Assembly (NCBI RefSeq): GCF_003265705.1
Contig: NW_020312859.1
Location: 5,792,763-5,856,762, forward strand
DNA length: 64,000 nt
Origin: Callorhinus ursinus
Taxonomy: Eukaryota; Chordata; Mammalia; Carnivora; Otariidae
Reading direction: 5' to 3'
In this document: piece after piece, positions 57,127-64,000 of the stretch
Position numbering within the stretch: the stretch's first letter is position 1
How the letters are laid out: the number at the start of each line of letters is the position of its first letter
The notes under the pieces: generated by a model
What the model saw: only the letters and a program-made list of their open reading frames with translations
Told to the model about the DNA's origin: nothing
The model's database searches: none
Translations under genes and position numbers: made by a program

Positions 57127-57391
57127 CTCAAAATGTTTTCTTAACAAAGGGTTCAGCACATGTCCGATAGTACATCTGATCATTTCCTCTACAGTTCAAG
57201 TTCTCATGCCCACTGATGCTCTTTTTCTTTTTTTTCTGTTTAGATCTGAAGGAGGGCAATTAGAGACTCTAGAAAACACTGTCCTCCAGAACTCCAGCTG
57301 GGATCGCTCCTAGTGGTGGAGAAATCATGAACTCATAAGACTATCTATTGCATTTTTCGGGCAGATCAGACAAGTTAGTTTCAAACTTTTT

Positions 57392-57393
<2 letters not shown>
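57127..57393. other. Unassigned intergenic sequence
   Basis: No gene or clear repeat seen before the CA repeat. Confidence 0.5.

Positions 57394-57437
<44 letters not shown>
57394..57437. repeat. (AC)22 microsatellite
   Basis: An uninterrupted run of 22 AC units, long enough to be highly polymorphic. Confidence 0.97.
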
Positions 57438-57438
<1 letters not shown>

Positions 57439-57963
57439 ACACCTGGAAAACTTTCTTGTTTGAGCTCAAATGTGCTGCAATTTTTGCTCATGGATTCTAG
57501 CCCCGCTTTCTGTAGCCTCCCAGAATTAGTCAATTCAGTAATCAGGTTTTGGGTGCTTTCTCTGTGCCAGGGTCAGAGGCGCAGGAGGTGGGCTCCCAAC
57601 ACCCCAAGTTCTTTCTGTGGGGATCCTGGAATTTACTGAGTCAGGGATGTGGCTAAATTAGCATTTACCAAAGAACATTCTAGTGGATGCTAATCCCCAG
57701 AAATACTTTACGAAAATAGAGCTCTGAGCTCAAATGAGTTGGGTAAATGCTACATGCTCTCTGGTTTGTTTCTAGTATCACATCTTACTTTAGTTCAGAT
57801 AAGACTCTGGGAGATCCTGAAGCATAGAAACCCTGTTTCACTTTGTCAGTGTCTTCAAGACTTATTTGACTTAGAATCCTTTTTCTATAGAATGCCTATG
57901 AATATTTCTGAGGATTAGTGTCCTCCAGAAAAGGACACAGGCCAGGTAGCTTTAAACATCCTC
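57438..57963. other. Unassigned intergenic sequence
   Basis: No gene or clear repeat seen. Confidence 0.5.
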
Positions 57964-57978
57964 CAAAACTGCCCTGTC

Positions 57979-58166
57979 CTGGGTGGCTCAGTCGTTAAGC
58001 ATCTGCCTTCGGCTCAGGTCATGATCCCAGAGTCCTGGGATCGAGTCCCACATCGGGCTCCCTCCTCGGCGGGAAGCCTGCTTCTCCCTCTCCCACTCCC
58101 GCTGCTTGTGTTCCTGCTCTCGCTGTCTCTGTCTCTGTCAAATAAATAAATAAAATCTTAAAAAAA
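57979..58166 (+). mobile_element. Can-SINE, first bases missing, at edge of older repeat
   Basis: Starts TGGGTGGCTCAG, lacking the GGGGCGCC head. Target duplication AAAACTGCCCTGTCC and AAAACTGCACTGTCC; the target is the start of the DNA-repeat fossil that continues at 58168. Confidence 0.93.
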
Positions 58167-58167
58167 A

Positions 58168-58490
58168 AAAACTGCACTGTCCAAACTTGCAGCCACCAGC
58201 ACATGGGGATATCGAGTACTTGAAATGTGGCTAGTCCAAACTGAGATGTGCTGGGAGTGTAAAATATACACCAGATTTCAAAGTCCTAGTACAAAAAGAA
58301 AATAAAATATCAGTAACTTTATATTGATTATATGGGGGAGTAAGACTGTTTTTGAAATATCAGGTTGAAATGTATTATTAAAATTAATTTCATCTGTTTC
58401 TTTTTCCTTTTGAAAATGTGACTATTGGACAATGTATTGTTATCCATGCAGCATGCATTATATTTCCGCTGGGGAGTGCTGCCCCAGCCT
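58168..58490. repeat. DNA-transposon-like fossil
   Basis: CACTGTCCAAACTTGCAGCC, TACTTGAAATGTGGCTAGTC, CAAACTGAGATGTGCTGGGA and, near the end, ATTATATTTCCGCTGGGGAG. Longer copy of the family also seen at 27510. Confidence 0.75.
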
Positions 58491-58499
58491 TCTCTGTGG

Positions 58500-59250
58500 T
58501 TCATGAAGCCTTACTGGGCCTACACAGGGGCACATGTGAGGGAGGGGCTGGTAGCGTCATGGAGGAAGTACAGGGGAACTGTGGGAATTCAATGAAGGGG
58601 CAGCTCATGAAACTTAGGGGGGTTGGTCAGGAAGTGGTGACTAAGCCGAGACCTGAAAGATGAGAAGGAGTTAGCCCGGGGAAGGCAGCAAAAATAGCAT
58701 GTGCCAAGACCTTGAAGTGAAAGAAGAACTGTGGGTATTCCAGGACATCTAAGGCATGGGGGCAGAGGGTAGGGAGTGACCCAAGATTTGGGGGGCCTGG
58801 GAAGCTGTAGTAAGGGGTTTCTCTTGAGGACATTGAGAAGCCACTGAAGGGTTTTTGGTTGGGTGAGACTGGGCAGATTTGCTTTTTAGAAAGATCCCCC
58901 TGATGTTAGGGTGGGACATAAATGGGTATAGGGACAGCCTGGAGGCAGAATGGCTGATTCTGAAGCTATTGGAGTTATCTAGGAGGGAGATGAGAAAGGT
59001 CTGGAATTACGGAAACCCAGTGTCTGGGAGATAGGGTCAGAGTTGGGACCACTGGTCCAGGTTGCCGTCTGATAGGACCAGGGGAGAGGGTGTAGTCAAG
59101 GTTGATATCCTAGTTTCTGAGTAGTGAGGCCTGGATGGGAACACAGAAGTCTGTGGGAAGGGAGGATGGTGAGTTTAGGATTGTTCCAGTTGATTTTGGG
59201 AAGCATGTGGGGTATACAGATGGGGATGCCCAAGGCAAAGTGGATATCCA
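58500..59250 (-). repeat. Long L2 fossil
   Basis: Reverse L2: GAGACCTGAAAGATGAGAAG, TGTGCCAAGACCTTGAAGTG, GAGAAGCCACTGAAGGGTTT, CTATTGGAGTTATCTAGGAG and AGTTTAGGATTG-type segments. Confidence 0.85.
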
Positions 59251-59289
59251 GGTCTGAGCTCCAAAGAGAGTTCCATGGTGAAGGAGGGT

Positions 59290-59440
59290 TGACAGGAAAC
59301 ATCTCCTCTGTGAGACTCAGGTTCCTCATCTGCAAAGTGGGGATGTGACCCACTTCCCAGAGAGGATGTAGTGTGTTGAATGTGCCTGGCACTGCACATT
59401 CCTGACTCACAGGAAGTGCTCAGAGAGTGCTGATTGTTTC
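59290..59440 (+). repeat. MIR fossil
   Basis: GAGACTCAGGTTCCTCATCT, GCAAAGTGGGGATGTGACCC and TGTGCCTGGCACTGCACATT match forward MIR. Confidence 0.75.
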
Positions 59441-59816
59441 AGAGCGTCTATCATCCCCATTTCCTGTAGAATCAAGCCCACCAAGATCTTTGCAGCTCCC
59501 ATTTTGTCTTCCAGTCCCCATAGGCCTGCACCTGTGTTTTTGAAGTTTCCCATGCAGCAATGGAGAGATGTTGCTGGAAAAAGCTGGGGGCAGGGAGGTG
59601 AAGGTGACTCGCCCTCCCTGGGTGGCCCTACAGTTGGAAGGGAGTGAGCAGTAAGTAGTGTGAAATGAAGACTCTGAGCTGGCTCCCGGCCCCCACCCTG
59701 CCCCCCAAACCAATCAACCTTGGTCTATGCTAAGCCTCAGTCTCTTCACGGGTTCAAGGAGAAGCCTGTCAGCTGGACCCTCCCCTGGTTCTGTCCCTGC
59801 CTTCTTGCTCCCAGAA
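59441..59816. other. Unassigned intergenic sequence
   Basis: No gene or clear repeat seen. Confidence 0.5.
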
Positions 59817-59831
59817 AGCCTCTTTCCTTCT

Positions 59832-60015
59832 TTTTTTTTTTTTAAGATTTTATTTATTTATTCATGAAAGACAGACAGAGAGAGAGAGAGAGGGGCAGAG
59901 GGAGAGGCAGGCCCCCAAGGAGCAGGGAGCCCGATGCGGGACTCGATCCCAGGACCCTGGGATCATGACCTCAGCCGAGGGCAGACGCTTAACCATCTGA
60001 GCCACCCAGGCGCCC
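59832..60015 (-). mobile_element. Can-SINE
   Basis: Near-consensus copy ending CCACCCAGGCGCCC. Perfect target duplication AGCCTCTTTCCTTCT at 59817-59831 and 60016-60030. Confidence 0.95.
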
Positions 60016-60030
60016 AGCCTCTTTCCTTCT

Positions 60031-60384
60031 CTTGACCCACAGAAGATATCACTTCCTTGAAGACTTGGCTCACTGTGGGCCTCTTGGCGGCTCCTTCCTG
60101 GGGCAAAGGGCCAAAATCCTGACAAGATTAAGAAGAGGCTTTGGGACTGGGCCAGGCTGGGAAAACAGGAAGGATGACGAACTAAACCCCCCTCCTTCTG
60201 GGGCTTGTTTATTCCAGTTTTTCCTCAGCTGAGTTTTCTGGACACACAGTAACCCTTGACTTTTCATCCAGTGTCCAGCCTCTGGCCCCAGAGCACCTAA
60301 TGCACCCGTTGGTCATGGAGCTCATGGGATGGGCTTGTTCCCGTGTCTGCTTGGCCAACTTCACTGAACTCCTAGAAAGCAGGA
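60031..60384. other. Unassigned intergenic sequence
   Basis: No gene or clear repeat seen. Confidence 0.5.
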
Positions 60385-60560
60385 AGAACACAGATTTATC
60401 TTAACTGAGTGCCTACCACATTCCACAGGAGGAACTGTCTGCTCACACAAGCCTCTCCAGCTCGCTGGGGTAAGCAATGTTCTTCCCGTTTCCAGCCGTG
60501 GAAACTGAGGCTCAGGGAGGTGACCCAAGTCACCCAGTGTGTTGGCGTTGGATCCAGAAA
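60385..60560 (-). repeat. MIR fossil
   Basis: GAGTGCCTACCACATTCCAC, CCGTGGAAACTGAGGCTCAG and AAGTCACCCAGTGTG match reverse MIR. Confidence 0.8.
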
Positions 60561-60615
60561 TGGGGAAAGGTGGAAGGAAGAAAGGCCATCCTAGCAATTA
60601 AGAGTGTATCTTTTG

Positions 60616-60747
60616 GGGCACCTGGCTGGCTCAGTTGGGGGAGGATGGTTTCTTGATCTCAGGGTCATGAGTTCTAACCCCACATTGGCTGTAGAGATTA
60701 CATAAATAAATAAATAAGTGAACTTTAAAAAATAAAAAAAGAGAAGA
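60616..60747 (+). mobile_element. Short, old Can-SINE
   Basis: GGGCACCTGGCTGGCTCAGT, then GGGTCATGAGTTCTAACCCC and GGCTGTAGAGATTACATAAA: the early short form without the long CT region. Confidence 0.85.
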
Positions 60748-60849
60748 CATCTTTAGGGGGCTGACTGAACCTTGATTGGTTTGGATTCTGACTCTGCCAT
60801 TTCCTGCCTGTGGAATTTGGGCAGGCTCCTAGTGAGAGGCCATGTGGGG

Positions 60850-61055
60850 TAGTGGTTCATAGCACAGGCTCTGGAATCAAATGTCAGTTCCACCATCTGC
60901 TTGTTATATGACCTTGGGTGAGTTCCTTTGCCTCTTTGCACTTTACTTTCCACAGCTGTAAAACAGGTTAATAATAGCTCCTACCACATTGACTTGTTGC
61001 GTGGATTAAATGTGCTAATCCATGAGGAACACTTAGCACTGTGCCTGGCTCCTGG
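60850..61055 (+). repeat. MIR fossil
   Basis: Well preserved: GGTAGTGGTTCATAGCACAG, TATATGACCTTGGGTGAGTT, GTAAAACAGGTTAATAATAG and CACTTAGCACTGTGCCTGGC. Confidence 0.9.
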
Positions 61056-61899
61056 GCGAGCTCATTGGCATTTATGGTAGGCATGGCTGCAGAGCTCCTG
61101 ACTCCGGCTGTCACCTATTCCCCAGCCTGTCACCACTCACCCTGGGGGCTCACTCAGCCCTCCACATGTGGTAGGCACCCAGTGGTGCGCTGACAGGAGG
61201 AGTGATTGGTAATTAACTCAGTGTTTCTGAAAACAGGCTTCTGACAACGTGTGGGATTAGGATTCTGAAGGAAGATAGTTTTTAGGAGTTTCCCAACCAA
61301 CCAGCAAGTGATGACTTTTTGCACGCTAGTGTGAACTTAAAATATTTCCAGACTCTTTTTCTTTTCTCTCTTGATTGCAGAAGAAACTTATTTTCACTGT
61401 GACCTGTTCAAACGTTACATAAAGATATAAGGCAGAAGAGTTGAAAGTCCTAAGGAATCCCGCTTCAAAAGAGGTGCCTGCTATTTATCTGACCCATGTC
61501 CTTCCGGACTTTTCCTTTGCCTATACCTAGTTTTTGAGCTCCACTGTGGGGCCCACCCTGTGTCAGACACTGCAGGGCCCCCACAGAATGGAGATGACTG
61601 TCTCTACCTTAGGGGCGGGCACAGCTGGGGCAGGACACAGAATTTCACGGAACACTTAATCAGCAATTAAAGCCATCATATTGTGCTGATGACTCATTCT
61701 CTCAGCACGCATTTAACATTCAGGGCTTTGGGACCCGGAAATGATGAATCAAGGTCCTCCTTGGCTTCAGAGAGAGAACTGAGATTGAATCAGCAAGACC
61801 CTCTGGTGTATTTGCCCCCTGACTATGTGCCTGTCAAGCAAGACTCAGCGAAAGGGCGGGATGGGTATTAGGACTGTCCCCCCATCCCACCCCGAGAAT
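61056..61899. other. Unassigned intergenic sequence
   Basis: No gene or clear repeat seen. Confidence 0.5.
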
Positions 61900-62050
61900 A
61901 GCACACTCCCTCTGTATGGGGAACTGAGCCTAAGGAGCCAGCCAGGCTGGGCTTACCACAGGTGGTTTCTGTGACCTTGGGCAAATCACTTCCCTTCTCT
62001 GAGCCTCGGGTTCCTCACTGAGTAAGGAGAATCTTCCTGCCTTGAAAGGT
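61900..62050 (+). repeat. MIR fossil
   Basis: CTGTGACCTTGGGCAAATCA and CTTCTCTGAGCCTCGGGTTC match forward MIR; an (ATTC)n run follows at 62060-62090. Confidence 0.75.
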
Positions 62051-62224
62051 ACATTTCTTCATTCATTCATTCACTCGTTCATTCATGTATACACACTCTT
62101 ATTTTCTAAGAGTGTGAGGGGATTACTCAGTAAACATGGCCATCTAGGGGGAAAAAGAGTTGGGTCCTGCATAGATTGTGTTATTGTTCAGCAAATATTT
62201 ACTTCCTCCAGCTCTCCTCAGTGT

Positions 62225-62590
62225 GGAAAGAATATACTTCCATACTCTGTTGATATTGGACTTAGCCACTTGACTTATTTTGGCTAAAGGCGTATGTATG
62301 GAAGAGGCCAGCTCCAAGACACTGAGTATTTCCATTCACCCATCTTGAGCAACTGTTGTTGGCCATGAGAAACATGAGTCCCAGGCCATGGGGTCTTCTG
62401 CAGCCTGGACCCAGAGTGAGAAGACACGTGAAGGAGCCTGGAGCCCAGCCCAGCCCAGCCGGGAGAGCCCCGATGAACCCCAGCTGACCCGCAGACCCCT
62501 GGGTGAGAAGTGAATGTTTCTCAGAAAGCACTGAGTTTCTGGAAGTTGTTTTTTATGGAGCACTGTTGCAGCAAAACCTGGCTGATGTGG
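62225..62590 (+). repeat. LTR-like fossil (ERVL/MaLR-type end)
   Basis: Ordered hints such as GGAGCCTGGAGCCCAGCCCA, GACCCGCAGACCCCTGGGTG, then GAGAAGTGAATGTTTCTCAG and GCAAAACCTGGCTGATG resemble the 3' part of old LTRs. Family uncertain. Confidence 0.45.
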
Positions 62591-62659
62591 ATCCCTAGCT
62601 CACTCTTTACTCTGACTTTAGCTTGGCTCTGAGGCAGGATTCTCTGATTAGGTGACAAT

Positions 62660-62790
62660 GGACATGAGATGGGGATGTTAAGAAGGAGCTAGGTAGAGAG
62701 CATCTCAGGGGAAGTGTTCCAGGCAGAGGGAACAGCAACGCCATGGTCCTGAGGCTGGAGGAAACATGGCCTCTTCAGGAATAGAATTAA
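62660..62790 (-). repeat. L2 fossil
   Basis: GTGTTCCAGGCAGAGGGAAC, AGCAACGCCATGGTCCTGAG and GAGGAAACATGG match reverse L2. Confidence 0.75.
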
Positions 62791-62849
62791 GGCCAGTGAG
62801 CTGGATTATTTGGTAAGGGAGAGGAAAGAGGTCTGAGCTCTAGACCTGT

Positions 62850-63255
62850 ATGTCCAATGGGGCACTTCCCATTTCTACCTGGACATCCAGCAGACACTTG
62901 GAACTCAAAACATCAGCTCCAAAGCTGAGCTTGTGGTTTTCTTCCGATCCTATCCTTTTTTCATTTCTCTGCGAGGGACGCCACCCCCTTCCTACCCAGT
63001 CACCCAAGCTGGAAGGCTGGACCTCATCCCTAACTCCTCCCTCTTCCTAAACCCCCTCCTCCAATCCGTCCTCAAGTCTTGCCAGTTCTACCCTTCTCGC
63101 TCTCTCAGATCTGTCCACTTCTCTCCATTTCCACGGAGATTATGCCGGTTGAAGCCACCACCATCTCTTGCGTGGATGACAACATTAAGCATTTCCCCAG
63201 CTTCCCTGCTCCCCCCCCCATTCTTAGTCCTCCACATGGCAGCCAGTGGTCTTAT
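62850..63255 (+). repeat. L2 fossil
   Basis: Forward L2 upstream part: AGCTGGAAGGCTGGACCTCA, TCTGTCCACTTCTCTCCATT and GAAGCCACCACCATCTCTTG. Confidence 0.75.
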
Positions 63256-63271
63256 TTAAAAACAAATAATT

Positions 63272-63472
63272 GGGGAGGGGGTGGTTCAGTCGGTTAAGCG
63301 TCTGCCTTCGGCTCGGGTCATGATCCCGGGGTCCTGGGATCCAGCCCCACGTCGGGCTCCCTGCTCGGCGGAGAGCCTGCTTCTCCCTCTCCCCCTGCCT
63401 GCCGCTCTGCCTACTTGTGCTCTCTATCTCTCTGTCAAGTCAATAAATAAAATCCTTAAAAAAAATAAAAAA
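63272..63472 (+). mobile_element. Can-SINE, head altered
   Basis: Head reads GGGGAGGGGGTGGTTCAGTC instead of GGCGCCTGGGTGGCTCAGTC; the rest is near consensus. TAAAAACAAAT lies on both sides. Confidence 0.92.
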
Positions 63473-63493
63473 TAAAAACAAATCACCTCTCAG

Positions 63494-63689
63494 GGCGCCT
63501 GGGTGGCTCAGTTGGTTAAGCATCTGCCTTCAGCTTGGGGTTGTGATCCCAGGGTCCTGGGATCAAGTCCCGCATCGGGCTCCTTGCTCAGTGGGGAGCC
63601 TGCTTTTTCCTCTGCCTGCCGCTCCCCCTGCTCGTGTGCCCTTTCTCTCTCTCTCTGGCATAAAATAAATAAAATCTTAAAAAAAAATA
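63494..63689 (+). mobile_element. Can-SINE, adjacent to previous
   Basis: Full-length. Target duplication AAAAACAAATCACCTCTCA and AAAAACAAATCATCTCTCA, overlapping the duplication of the preceding SINE. Confidence 0.94.
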
Positions 63690-63707
63690 AAAACAAATCA
63701 TCTCTCA

Positions 63708-63775
63708 ATAAGTGAATGGATAAACAAACTGTGGCACAGCCATACGATGAAATATTACTCAGCAATAAAAAGGAG
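63708..63775 (+). repeat. L1 scrap
   Basis: TGAATGGATAAACAAACTGT and ATTACTCAGCAATAAAAAGG match the L1 3' segment also seen at 8.5 kb. Confidence 0.8.
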
Positions 63776-63783
63776 TGAGTTAT

Positions 63784-63900
63784 GGCGCGCTTGGGTGGCT
63801 CTGTTGGTTAAGTGTCTGACTCTTGATCTCAGCTCAGCTCCTGATGTCATGACTTAGGTCATGAGTTTGAACTCCACATTGGAACCTACTTAAAAAAAAG
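63784..63900 (+). mobile_element. Short, old Can-SINE
   Basis: GGCGCGCTTGGGTGGCTCTG to CATTGGAACCTACTTAAAAA, the short early form. GAGTGAGTTA on both sides is the target duplication. Inserted in the L1 scrap. Confidence 0.88.
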
Positions 63901-63935
63901 AAGAGTGAGTTAAGTTCTGGAAATAGATGGTGGTG

Positions 63936-64000
63936 GGGGCACCTGGGTGGCTCAGTCAGTTAAGTGTCTGCTTTTGACTCAGGTCATGATCTCAGGGTCC
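63936..64000 (+). mobile_element. Can-SINE, cut by window end
   Basis: Head GGGGCACCTGGGTGGCTCAG through GATCTCAGGGTCC; the remainder lies outside. Confidence 0.93.

Noticed and set aside
44060..64000. A protein-coding gene upstream of TOP1
   Set aside because: I found no exon pattern or conserved peptide. The long frames fall in L2, MIR and SINE sequence. From remembered human gene order, a gene-poor stretch is expected upstream of TOP1.

Overview
The window is carnivoran genomic DNA. Its most frequent repeat, about 43 copies, is the tRNA-derived Can-SINE in the arctoid form: it opens near GGCGCCTGGGTGGCTCAG, carries GGTCATGATCCCAGGGTCC, and ends in a CT-rich stretch plus AAATAAATAAAATCTT and poly(A). 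This differs from the canid and felid forms, so a bear, seal, mustelid or relative is likely; the species cannot be fixed from this evidence.

The only gene I can support is TOP1 (DNA topoisomerase I), on the minus strand and entering from the right. Exon 1 (43132-43164) encodes MSGDHLHNDSQ. Exon 2 (42797-42821) is a 25-nt microexon encoding IEADFRLN plus the first base of codon 20. Exon 3 (11711-11813) encodes the Lys/His/Asp-rich start of the N-terminal domain. All splice sites are GT-AG and the phases join without a break. Exon 4 onward lies left of base 1. Intron 2 is about 31 kb and fills most of the left two thirds of the window.

The promoter is a CpG island at about 42500-43800. It holds paired CRE-like GACGTC motifs, a GC box, an octamer, an E-box and two NRF-1-like sites. 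A strong G-quadruplex motif lies 9 bases from the exon 2 donor. Right of about 43.9 kb I see no gene. That part is intergenic: old L2, MIR and L1 remnants, younger Can-SINEs, an LTR-like end, microsatellites and some unique sequence.

Layout: 1-11.7 kb, intron 3 with SINEs, L1 and L2; 11.7-11.8 kb, exon 3; 11.8-42.8 kb, intron 2, with an antisense L1, an MLT1 LTR, many SINEs and a SINE-free block at 35.2-40.8 kb; 42.5-43.8 kb, promoter and exons 1-2; 43.9-64 kb, intergenic.

I found no undescribed multi-gene system. The most unusual structures are small: a perfect 26-bp inverted repeat with a 15-nt loop at 16579-16645; a 5'-truncated SINE at 34.5 kb joined to a 44-nt copy of TOP1 intron sequence from 1.8 kb away, the pair flanked by an 11-bp direct repeat (possibly a chimeric retrotransposition); a SINE with a diverged internal duplication inside one target-site duplication; and two cases of back-to-back SINE insertion at one target. 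Assignments of old repeats rest on remembered family consensus sequences, and their boundaries are approximate.
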